DNA from: Bacteroidota bacterium
Lineage (GTDB): Bacteria; Bacteroidota; Bacteroidia; Bacteroidales; BM520
NCBI GenBank assembly: GCA_002748065.1
Contig: PDRJ01000029.1
Coordinates: 1 to 64,000 of the forward strand
Length of the DNA stretch: 64,000 nt
Direction: 5' to 3'
In this document: one piece after another, positions 25,710 through 33,489 of the stretch
Numbering within the stretch: position 1 is the first letter of the stretch
Layout: every line of letters begins with the position of its first letter
Notes under the pieces: generated by a model
Database searches by the model: none
What the model was told of the DNA's origin: nothing
Seen by the model: the letters and a program-made list of their open reading frames with translations, nothing else
Program-made: the position numbers and the translations under genes

Positions 25710-26831
25710 CTATTGTCCAAGAAGTTCTTGCAACTTTACACGAAGTTCATTCCCACGAAGCTTAACAGCAATGATCTTTCCTTCGGGGTCGATTAATACG
25801 GTATGGGGGATGGAGCGAACAGCGTAGAGCTTTGCCGGGGCAGCGTCCCATTTCTTAAGATCACTCACCTGCTTCCACTTCAGTCCGTCTTCATCGATGG
25901 CTTGAAGCCACTTATCTTTATTGTTATCAAGGGATACCCCAAGGATATCAAATCCTTTCTCATGAAAATCTTCATACAGGGAGCGCACCTTGGGATTCTC
26001 CTTACGACAGGGGCCACACCAGGAAGCCCAAAAATCAAGGAGCAGGTATTTTCCCCGATAATCGGAGACCTTAACCTTCTCACCATCAGGGGTAGAGAGT
26101 TCAAAATCCGGAGCAGGCATCCCCGGCCTCATGGTTGATTCTGCCGTAACGGTATAGTTCAACTCCTCCACATAAACATTTTCAGGAAACTCCTCTTTCA
26201 GTTTTTGGGCAACTTTCTTAAAGAGATCCAACTCCTTTTTAATATCCAGACGATTCAGAAAGAGGAGATTGGATAGCGACCCGGGATTCTCTGTAACAAA
26301 TTGACGAACGAGGCTCTTTTGAGCTTCCTCCCACTTCTCGCCAAGGGCGGCAAACTCTGCGCGACGACGATCACGCTCCTCCTCTGACGGCAAAGCCCGA
26401 TAGGCTCTATTCAACGAATCTGACTTTATCTCAAAAGGACGGAGTTTATTTCCTAACGCCAAAAACTGCTCGGTAAAGAGACTCCCTTCAACCGTTACAT
26501 GTTCTCTTGGGGGAAGAGCCGACACCACAACCTTCACGGACTCTCCCGGACGAAGGATAAAATAGAGAAAGGACTTATCGGGAAAATCCATTTGATAAAA
26601 ACCAGCTCTCTCTGCTTCAAACGAAAAGGCAAAAGAACCATCGTCGTTCACCAAAGACTCAGCAACCACTGTTCGCTCCCGATCCAATCTTCTCACAAAG
26701 ACCTTTTCATAATCCACTCCGGGTTTTAGGATTCCCTGAAAGGTAATCTCCCCCTTCTTTTTACTCCCTGAACAGGCCACCGTTGCAACGACAACCATAA
26801 AAAACAGTACGAATCTCAAACTTTTCATCAT
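25710..26831 (-). CDS. TlpA-like thioredoxin-fold lipoprotein
   Basis: About 373 residues starting at MMKSLRFVLFFMVVVATVACSGS, a lipoprotein signal with lipobox VACS. The ORF-track extension lies upstream of the -7 element. N-terminal DUF4369-like region (ITFQGILKPGVDYEKVFVRRL), helical middle, then a thioredoxin/AhpC-TSA domain with WASWCGPCRKENP and cis-Pro IPHTVLI. The CGPC centre suggests a reducing thiol-disulfide role at the outer face of the inner membrane or inner leaflet of the outer membrane, as for TlpA/ResA. One of three paralogues in the window. The partner is unknown. Confidence 0.87.
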   Translation of the reverse strand: MMKSLRFVLFFMVVVATVACSGSKKKGEITFQGILKPGVDYEKVFVRRLDRERTVVAESLVNDDGSFAFSFEAERAGFYQMDFPDKSFLYFILRPGESVKVVVSALPPREHVTVEGSLFTEQFLALGNKLRPFEIKSDSLNRAYRALPSEEERDRRRAEFAALGEKWEEAQKSLVRQFVTENPGSLSNLLFLNRLDIKKELDLFKKVAQKLKEEFPENVYVEELNYTVTAESTMRPGMPAPDFELSTPDGEKVKVSDYRGKYLLLDFWASWCGPCRKENPKVRSLYEDFHEKGFDILGVSLDNNKDKWLQAIDEDGLKWKQVSDLKKWDAAPAKLYAVRSIPHTVLIDPEGKIIAVKLRGNELRVKLQELLGQ

Positions 26832-26850
26832 AGTAGTATGGTTTAGGGCA

Positions 26851-26858
26851 CAAACATA
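26851..26858 (-). promoter_or_regulatory. -7 element TATGTTTG for the TlpA-like lipoprotein gene
   Basis: Perfect TAnnTTTG on the minus strand, 20 bases before the chosen start; decides against the longer ORF-track start. Confidence 0.65.
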
Positions 26859-26940
26859 CAAAAAAGCGAGAAGAAGCGCCCCCCCAAAGATCAGTACAAA
26901 ATAAAAGGGGAGAGCCATTGCCTGACAAGATTGAGAGTTG

Positions 26941-26948
26941 TACTTTTG
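26941..26948 (+). promoter_or_regulatory. -7 element TACTTTTG for dnaB
   Basis: Perfect TAnnTTTG with TTG about 20 bases upstream. It ends five bases before the only plausible ATG. Confidence 0.6.
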
Positions 26949-26952
26949 GCCA

Positions 26953-28494
26953 ATGGAACAATCAGCACAATCGAAAAAGAGAGGAATCAATGAAAAAAGA
27001 TCCTTCTCAGTGGCATCAAAGGAGTTACTTGATCATGGCCGCGTCCCCCCGCAAGCAATCGACCTGGAGGAGGTTGTCCTCGGGTCTATGCTGCTAGAGC
27101 GTGATGCGCTTACGGAGGTGATCGATATCATCAAACCAGAAATCTTTTATAAGGAGGCGCACCAAAAAATCTGCGATGCCATCCACCGATTGTTTCGAAA
27201 TTCCGAACCCGTCGATATTTTAACGGTAACCCAGGAATTGAAAAAGACCAACGACCTCGAAGAGATTGGGGGATCTTACTATATTGCACGGCTCACCAAT
27301 CGCGTAGCCTCTGCAGCCAACATCGAGTACCATGCCCGTATTCTGGTACAGAAATACATCGAGAGGGAGCTGATCAACAGCTCATCGGAGATCATCAAGA
27401 TGGCTTATGATGAATCCATTGACGTTTTTGACCTCTTGGACAAGGCGCAAGGAAATCTTTTTGAGCTTAGCGAAAACAATTTCCGCAGGAGTTACGTGAG
27501 CATGGATACGGTGATCATCGAAACCATCAAAGAGATTGAGAAGACCAAGAACCATCAGGATGAACTTCGGGGGGTTCCCACCGGTTTCACAGAGCTTGAC
27601 GCCCTCACTGGGGGGTTTCAACGATCTGACTTACTAATTCTTGCTGCACGTCCCGGGATGGGAAAAACCGCCTTGGCGCTCACCATTGCGCGCAATATGG
27701 CCGTAGACTACAACCGTCCCGTGGCCATCTTCTCCCTGGAAATGTCAGCAGTACAGCTCACCACCCGCCTCATCTCCGGAGAGGCAAAGATCACCTCCGA
27801 CAAACTCCGAAAAGGGGAGCTCTCAGATAGGGAGTGGCAACAGCTCACAGCCATGGTTGACCCCCTCGCCAATGCCCCCATCTTCATTGATGACACCCCG
27901 GCGCTCTCCATCTTTGAACTCAGGGCCAAGTGCCGGCGCTTGAAGGAGCAATACGACATCCAATTTGTGGTGATTGACTACCTCCAGTTGATGACAGCAG
28001 GAAAGGAAAAGGGCAACCGAGAGCAAGAAATCAGCACGATCTCCCGCTCCTTAAAAGCCCTCGCCAAAGAGCTAAATATTCCAGTAATGGCACTCTCGCA
28101 ACTCTCCCGTGATGTGGAGAAACGCGGAGGATCCAAAAAGCCGATCCTCTCCGACCTACGAGAATCCGGAGCCATTGAACAAGATGCCGACCTTGTACTC
28201 TTTATCTATCGATCGGAATATTATAATATCGATCAAGATGAGGAAGGAGATACCAGTGACAAAGCAGAGTTACGCGTAGCAAAACACCGAAACGGTGCCA
28301 TCAAAGACATCCCCCTCAAATTTATCAAAGAGTATGCCCACTTCACTGATCCAGATCCGGAATTCGGCTTTAGCAATGAACCCATTGCTCCCAACATGAA
28401 CTTTTCACAAGGCGGACAGACCGTTACCCGACAATCAAAAATCAACCAGGAGTTACCCCCCTCCAATGACCCTGAATTTAACACGCCTTTCTAA
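26953..28494 (+). CDS. dnaB: Replicative DNA helicase
   Basis: About 513 residues. The N-terminal DnaB domain (PPQAIDLEEVVLGSMLLE) lies at about 34-130 and the RecA-like helicase domain from about 190. Walker A is ARPGMGKTALAL (about 230), Walker B QFVVIDYLQLM, and the motifs SQLSRDVEKRG and DLRESGAIEQDAD are intact. It forms the hexameric fork helicase. The start MEQSAQSKK is used because the in-frame Met upstream (26938) lies before the -7 element; this leaves almost no 5' leader. No intein is present. Followed by the secreted GATase-like gene after eight bases. Confidence 0.97.
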   Translation: MEQSAQSKKRGINEKRSFSVASKELLDHGRVPPQAIDLEEVVLGSMLLERDALTEVIDIIKPEIFYKEAHQKICDAIHRLFRNSEPVDILTVTQELKKTNDLEEIGGSYYIARLTNRVASAANIEYHARILVQKYIERELINSSSEIIKMAYDESIDVFDLLDKAQGNLFELSENNFRRSYVSMDTVIIETIKEIEKTKNHQDELRGVPTGFTELDALTGGFQRSDLLILAARPGMGKTALALTIARNMAVDYNRPVAIFSLEMSAVQLTTRLISGEAKITSDKLRKGELSDREWQQLTAMVDPLANAPIFIDDTPALSIFELRAKCRRLKEQYDIQFVVIDYLQLMTAGKEKGNREQEISTISRSLKALAKELNIPVMALSQLSRDVEKRGGSKKPILSDLRESGAIEQDADLVLFIYRSEYYNIDQDEEGDTSDKAELRVAKHRNGAIKDIPLKFIKEYAHFTDPDPEFGFSNEPIAPNMNFSQGGQTVTRQSKINQELPPSNDPEFNTPF

Positions 28495-28502
28495 ACAAGC
28501 CC

Positions 28503-29759
28503 ATGAGATACCTTTTCACCCTCCTGATTCTGTTGCTCACTTTCTCCTTCTCCCACGGGGCCTACCTCCTTATTCCCATGGATCAGACCCAAAGCAACCA
28601 CCTCAAATCGTACGGACTAGCCTTTTGGTCACTACAAAACAATGTGGAGGTCTATTGGCTTCTCAACTATCAAGGGGGGAGTTTTATGATGAAGTACCAT
28701 GAAACGATTGAACAGGAGTGTATCATCCGGGATATCACCTATCACGTAATTGCGGATAGTAAAAGTACCGCTATCCTCACGAAGATCTCCGACCCCGGGG
28801 TAAATATGGATGCGGTAAAACTCCACAAAGCACCGAAGATTGTGGTGTACTCTCCCAAAAACAAGCAACCCTGGGATGATGCGGTCACCTTGGCACTCAC
28901 CTATGCTGAAATACCTTATGATGTAATCTATGACGAAGAGGTACTGGATGGCGTCCTCCCCCTTTACGACTGGCTCCACCTTCACCATGAGGATTTTACC
29001 GGGCAATACGGAAAATTCTGGCGAGCGTATAAAAATGTGGCGTGGTATCAGGAAAACCAGCGAGCAGCCGAAGAGACAGCCCAAGCCATGGGCTTCCAAA
29101 AGGTCAGCCAGTGTAAACTCGCCGTGGCCAAAGCCATCCGCGACTTCGTGTTGGGAGGAGGGTACCTCTTTGCCATGTGCTCAGCACCCGACAGTTTCGA
29201 TGTAGCGCTGGCTGCCGAAGGAGTTGATATCTGTGACGTGATGTTCGACGGGGATCCCATCGAACAGGGAGCACAGCAAAAGCTCAACTACGACAATTGT
29301 CTCGCCTTCAAAGATTTTACCATTAGTACCAACCCCTACGAATACGAGATCTCCAGCATTGACATGACACAGCACAGAAAGGTTCCTAAAAACCTGGATA
29401 TGTTCACTCTCTTTGAGTTCAGTGCCAAATGGGATCCGGTACCTAGCATGCTCTGCCAAAACCATGAGCAGATCATCAAAGGGTTTATGGGGCAAACGAC
29501 GGCCTTCAATCGGGACAACATCAAATCGGATGTCCTCATCATGGGAGAGACCAAATTATCCAATGAAGCACGTTATATCCATGGGGAGTATGGAAAAGGG
29601 ATATGGACCTATCTGGGCGGCCACGATCCCGAAGACTTCCAGCACCGCATAGGAGATCCTCCCACAGATCTCAACCTACATCCCAACTCTGCCGGATACC
29701 GGCTTATCCTCAACAATGTGCTCTTTCCGGCGGCAAAGAAGAAGAAACAGAAGACATAG
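28503..29759 (+). CDS. Secreted protein of the Bacteroidota 'asparagine synthetase B' type, GATase-like fold
   Basis: A 418-residue exported protein (signal MRYLFTLLILLLTFSFSHGA). Relatives are commonly labelled asparagine synthetase B, but true AsnB needs a Cys at position 2 and an SGGxDS ATP-pyrophosphatase loop; neither is present. What can be seen is IVVYSPKNKQPWDDAVTLAL, and GGGYLFAMCSAPD, which resembles the nucleophile elbow of class I glutamine amidotransferase-like/ThuA-like folds, plus GEYGKGIWTYLGGHDPEDF near the end. I would not assign an enzyme activity. It follows dnaB by eight bases and is probably read from the same promoter. The C-terminus is very basic (AKKKKQKT). Confidence 0.7.
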   Translation: MRYLFTLLILLLTFSFSHGAYLLIPMDQTQSNHLKSYGLAFWSLQNNVEVYWLLNYQGGSFMMKYHETIEQECIIRDITYHVIADSKSTAILTKISDPGVNMDAVKLHKAPKIVVYSPKNKQPWDDAVTLALTYAEIPYDVIYDEEVLDGVLPLYDWLHLHHEDFTGQYGKFWRAYKNVAWYQENQRAAEETAQAMGFQKVSQCKLAVAKAIRDFVLGGGYLFAMCSAPDSFDVALAAEGVDICDVMFDGDPIEQGAQQKLNYDNCLAFKDFTISTNPYEYEISSIDMTQHRKVPKNLDMFTLFEFSAKWDPVPSMLCQNHEQIIKGFMGQTTAFNRDNIKSDVLIMGETKLSNEARYIHGEYGKGIWTYLGGHDPEDFQHRIGDPPTDLNLHPNSAGYRLILNNVLFPAAKKKKQKT

Positions 29760-29798
29760 CCCATCTACCTTTCCCACGCTCTCCTTCCACAAAAACAT

Positions 29799-30302
29799 CT
29801 ATCTTCTGGAGAAGATACGAATGGTAAAGGCCACCTTATGGCGTTCATCCACACCATGGGGCATGGACTTCACCTCCTCCCACTCCTCGGGTCTTACCAA
29901 AGGGAACCACACATCGGCTTCGAGGGGGGCATCTTCCACATCGGTATAATAGAGCTTTTGAGCCAGGGGAAAAAACTGTTCATAGAGAGAAGCGCCGCCC
30001 ATCACAAAATTCTCCTTATGGGCATCGGCCTCATCCATAGCCTGTTCAAGGCTATACGCCATAACACAGCCAGGGAAGGACTCTCCTTCATCCGCCGTTA
30101 AGACGATATTTCTTCGGTTTGGCAAGGCGCCTTTAGGCAGCGATAGATAGGTGTTTCTCCCCATAATGACCGTATGCCCGGTGGTTGTCTCCTTAAAAAA
30201 CCGCATATCATCAGGCAGCGACCACAAGAGGTGATTTTTATAACCAATGGCACGGTTTTTACCGGCTGCCACAATAAGGGAAAGGGGCTTTACAACTTTC
30301 AT
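29799..30302 (-). CDS. folA: Dihydrofolate reductase
   Basis: A 167-residue DHFR. SLIVAAGKNRAIGYKNHLLWSLPDDMRFF gives the N-terminal strand, the Met20-type loop and the substrate Asp in LPDDM (quoted segments only: IVAAGKNRAIG, LWSLPDDMRFF). HTVIMGRNTYLSLP and NRRNIVLT provide the NADPH-binding region, and FVMGGASLYEQFFP the conserved GG loop. It regenerates tetrahydrofolate after ThyA. It is the last gene of the minus-strand cluster, nine bases after thyA. Confidence 0.95.
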   Translation of the reverse strand: MKVVKPLSLIVAAGKNRAIGYKNHLLWSLPDDMRFFKETTTGHTVIMGRNTYLSLPKGALPNRRNIVLTADEGESFPGCVMAYSLEQAMDEADAHKENFVMGGASLYEQFFPLAQKLYYTDVEDAPLEADVWFPLVRPEEWEEVKSMPHGVDERHKVAFTIRIFSRR

Positions 30303-30311
30303 AAACGATCT

Positions 30312-31106
30312 TTATACAGAGATTTCGCCTTTAATGTGAGGATGAGCCTGATAATTCAGCAACTGGAAATCCTCAAACACAAAGGCTTCAATATTTTTTT
30401 TCTCAGGGTTGATACGCATCTCGGGAAGGGGAAAAGGCGTACGTAATACCTGTTTTTTAGACTGTTCTATATGGTTAAGATAGATGTGCGCATCGCCAAG
30501 GGTATGGACAAACTCACCGGGTTTCAAGCCCGTAACCTGGGCTACCATCATGGTCAACAGGGCATAAGAGGCGATATTAAAGGGCACCCCCAGAAAGATA
30601 TCACACGAACGTTGGTAAAGTTGACAGGAGAGGGTGCCACGGGACACATAAAACTGAAAGAGGATATGACAGGGAGGCAAAGCCATCTCCTCCACTTGCC
30701 CCACATTCCAGGCACACACCAGGTGGCGACGAGAATGGGGATTATGCTGAATGGAAGAGATCACCTCTTGGATTTGATCGATGGATTCTCCCTGATAACC
30801 GGGCCAGGAGCGCCACTGGGCACCATAAATGGGGCCCAAATCACCCTTCTCATCGGCCCACTCATCCCAAATGGAGACCCCATTTGCTTTCAAGTAACCA
30901 ATATTGGTAGATCCCTTCAAAAACCACAAAAGTTCATGAATAATGGAGCGCAAATGCAATTTTTTGGTAGTTAACAAAGGAAAACCCGCTTGCAAATCAA
31001 ACCTCATCTGATAACCAAACACCGAAAGAGTACCGGTACCGGTACGATCATCCTTTACAACCCCATTGGCAAGAACGTGATTAAGAAGGTCTATATACTG
31101 TTTCAT
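30312..31106 (-). CDS. thyA: Thymidylate synthase
   Basis: Starting at MKQYIDLL the protein has 264 residues, identical to the classical ThyA length. The catalytic Cys146 lies in [25 protein letters not shown], the folate-binding region and [19 protein letters not shown] are intact. It methylates dUMP to dTMP using methylene-tetrahydrofolate, producing dihydrofolate for FolA encoded directly downstream. The order nucleoside transporter - thyA - folA suggests a pyrimidine/folate operon. Confidence 0.97.
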   Translation of the reverse strand: MKQYIDLLNHVLANGVVKDDRTGTGTLSVFGYQMRFDLQAGFPLLTTKKLHLRSIIHELLWFLKGSTNIGYLKANGVSIWDEWADEKGDLGPIYGAQWRSWPGYQGESIDQIQEVISSIQHNPHSRRHLVCAWNVGQVEEMALPPCHILFQFYVSRGTLSCQLYQRSCDIFLGVPFNIASYALLTMMVAQVTGLKPGEFVHTLGDAHIYLNHIEQSKKQVLRTPFPLPEMRINPEKKNIEAFVFEDFQLLNYQAHPHIKGEISV

Positions 31107-31129
31107 AACATGCAATACATTAAAGAGAG

Positions 31130-32668
31130 TTAACCCAGCAACATCCCGATCAGGGTGGCGGATATTAGGGCCGATATGGCTCCAGCAAACAGGGCGCGCA
31201 TCCCAAACTTTGAAAGATTGACCTTCTGGTTGGGCGCCAGTGCACCAATACCACCAATCTGAATCCCCACCGAACTAAAGTTGGCAAAACCACAAAGCAG
31301 GTAAGTAGCCATAATAATCGACTTAGGTTGCAATAACCCTTGGTTAATCATTGCAGAAAGGCTTCCGTAGCCTACAAATTCGTTCAGGATCGTTTTTTCG
31401 CCCAACAGTTGACCAAGGTAGGCGATATCCGAAGAGGGCACGCCCAACAGCCACATTAATGGAGAGAGGGCATAGCCAAGGATAAACTGCAAAGAGAAGG
31501 CCTTGTAACCGGTATTGGCTACCACCCAATCGTTGAGGTGTGTCCATGCGCCAATTTTTCCAAGCACAATATTTACCAATGCGATGGCAGCGATATAGGT
31601 AAGTAGCATAGCCGCAATATTCACTGCTAATTTCATCCCATCGGTGGTACCATTGGAGAAGGCATCCAGGGCGTTTGCCCCGATCTTCTCCGTGTTTATG
31701 GTTGCATCCTGATCAATGGATTCGGTTTGGGGCACAAGAATTTTTGCCGCCACCACTGCGCCGGGGGCCGCCATCACGGAAGCCGCCAGCAGATGCTTTG
31801 CAAAGATCATCTGTGCCACGGGGTCATTCCCTCCTAAAAAGCCAATGTAGGCCGCCAGCACCCCGCCGGCCATAGTAGCCATCCCTCCCACCATCACCAG
31901 GAAGAGTTCCGAATGGGTAAGTTTATCCAAATAAGCCTTCACTAAAAGAGGCGATTCGGTCTGTCCCAAAAAGATGTTCCCTGCCAGAGAGAGGCTCTCT
32001 GTACCGGAAAGGCGCATGGCCCGTATCATCACCCAAGCCAAACCACGAACCACGAGTTGAATCACGCCCCAGTAAAACAGTAAGCTTGAGATGGCAGAGA
32101 AGAACACGACCGTAGGTAAAATTTTAAAGGCGAAGATATAGCCCAACGAGTCGTTGTTGATCAAGTCGCCCAACAAAAAGATGGCACCACTCTCTGCCGC
32201 TTGAAGTACATAGACAAAGAGCCGCCCGACAATCTCGAAAAACGACTGGATAAAGGGTACATAGAGCACCCCCAGTGCCAACAGCACTTGTAAAAGAAGC
32301 CCTCGCGCCACGATTCCCCAGCGTATCGCCTTGCGGTTGGTACTCATGAGATAGCACAAAAACAGCAGTACGGCAAGCCCTAACATTCCCCTCAGGATAT
32401 TCATAAACTTAATCCCTCCGGAAGACTCCAGCGACATCAGCATATTGGCCATTGCCCCCCGAAACAACGCCTCCTGCTGCACCTCCGGCACCTCCTCCAC
32501 AACCTCCGACACCTCCACAGAAGAGTCGGTAAGCAACGGATTGCCAAGCAGTGCATCTTCCACAAAATTATCACTCTTCAAAGAGCCCTTTGTCCCCACA
32601 ACCATGCCGGTGCCGATAATAAAGAGGCTAAACAACAACAATAGCCCCAGTACCTTTTTTATTCTCAT
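31130..32668 (-). CDS. Concentrative nucleoside transporter (CNT/NupC family)
   Basis: About 512 residues from [16 protein letters not shown] first membrane helix (about 5-22) is followed by a roughly 65-residue acidic periplasmic segment ([16 protein letters not shown]), then the usual CNT helices, which resembles the animal and Bacteroidota CNT layout more than short NupC. The nucleoside/sodium motif [13 protein letters not shown] and the second half [22 protein letters not shown] are present. It is predicted to import nucleosides with Na+ (or H+) across the inner membrane. Upstream lies the bifunctional nuclease gene (13-base gap), downstream thyA, so salvage and thymidylate synthesis are grouped. 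Confidence 0.9.
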   Translation of the reverse strand: MRIKKVLGLLLLFSLFIIGTGMVVGTKGSLKSDNFVEDALLGNPLLTDSSVEVSEVVEEVPEVQQEALFRGAMANMLMSLESSGGIKFMNILRGMLGLAVLLFLCYLMSTNRKAIRWGIVARGLLLQVLLALGVLYVPFIQSFFEIVGRLFVYVLQAAESGAIFLLGDLINNDSLGYIFAFKILPTVVFFSAISSLLFYWGVIQLVVRGLAWVMIRAMRLSGTESLSLAGNIFLGQTESPLLVKAYLDKLTHSELFLVMVGGMATMAGGVLAAYIGFLGGNDPVAQMIFAKHLLAASVMAAPGAVVAAKILVPQTESIDQDATINTEKIGANALDAFSNGTTDGMKLAVNIAAMLLTYIAAIALVNIVLGKIGAWTHLNDWVVANTGYKAFSLQFILGYALSPLMWLLGVPSSDIAYLGQLLGEKTILNEFVGYGSLSAMINQGLLQPKSIIMATYLLCGFANFSSVGIQIGGIGALAPNQKVNLSKFGMRALFAGAISALISATLIGMLLG

Positions 32669-32681
32669 AAGCAATAAAAAA

Positions 32682-33275
32682 CTATTTGCGTTTATTGATT
32701 TCGTTCCTGATACAGGAAGCCCACTCATAATTCTCAGACTCAACAGCCTCTTCCAGCATCATTTTCAACTCATCAAGGCTCTTGGCCTCTAACACATCAT
32801 CGGGCTTCTTCTCTTCCCGCTCAAACAGTTCTTCCGATCTCTCAATATCCTCATCCTCTATTTCGATACCCGCCTCCTGTATCACCGATTCGTAGGCATA
32901 AAAGGGACAATCAAATCGCAAGGCAATGGCGATGGCATCCGACGTGCGGGAATCGATGACACGATGCTTACCGTTGAGGTCATGGCATAGGATTTTTGCA
33001 TGAAAGATTCCCTCCACAAACTTATCGATAATCACCTCGTCAACCGAGATATCAAACGACTCCGAGAGATGCTTGAAAAGATCATGCGTCAGCGGGCGGG
33101 AGGGTTTCATATTCTCAATCTCAAGGGCAATGGCCTGCGCCTCAAATCCGCCAATAATAATGGGCAATCGTCGAACACCGTCCTCTTCACCCAGGATCAA
33201 TGCATACGCCCCCTGTTGCGAATGGCTATATGACATCCCCACAATACGCAACCTAACTTTTTCTATCTCTCCCAT
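32682..33275 (-). CDS. Bifunctional nuclease family protein (DUF151) with UVR-like C-terminus
   Basis: A 197-residue cytosolic protein. The DUF151/BFN domain spans about 1-135: RRLPIIIGGFEAQAIALEIE, SRPLTHDLFKHL and VIDSRTSDAIAIALRFDCPFYA are typical. The last 35 residues (LDELKMMLEEAVESENYEWASCIRNEI) form a UVR (UvrB/UvrC-interaction) motif, an architecture common in Bacteroidota. Nuclease activity was reported for plant relatives, but in bacteria the role is uncertain. First gene of the minus-strand cluster with the nucleoside transporter, thyA and folA. Confidence 0.87.
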   Translation of the reverse strand: MGEIEKVRLRIVGMSYSHSQQGAYALILGEEDGVRRLPIIIGGFEAQAIALEIENMKPSRPLTHDLFKHLSESFDISVDEVIIDKFVEGIFHAKILCHDLNGKHRVIDSRTSDAIAIALRFDCPFYAYESVIQEAGIEIEDEDIERSEELFEREEKKPDDVLEAKSLDELKMMLEEAVESENYEWASCIRNEINKRK

Positions 33276-33456
33276 CTGATTTTTAAACTCCGGGAAAACC
33301 CAATTTGTTCAAAACGCTAAAATAAGAAAATAAAACAAACCTTCACGATCAAGATGGAGAACCAAGCGGTAAAAAAACAGCCCCCCAAAGGCCACAAACG
33401 TCCTATTTCCCTAAAATTTTATCGAATCTTTTACATATGAAGTGAATTAAAGTACC

Positions 33457-33464
33457 TAACTTTG
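33457..33464 (+). promoter_or_regulatory. -7 element TAACTTTG for the pyrophosphatase gene
   Basis: Perfect TAnnTTTG, 25 bases before the ATG. Confidence 0.6.
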
Positions 33465-33489
33465 TAGGGAAATCACAAACAAAACACGG

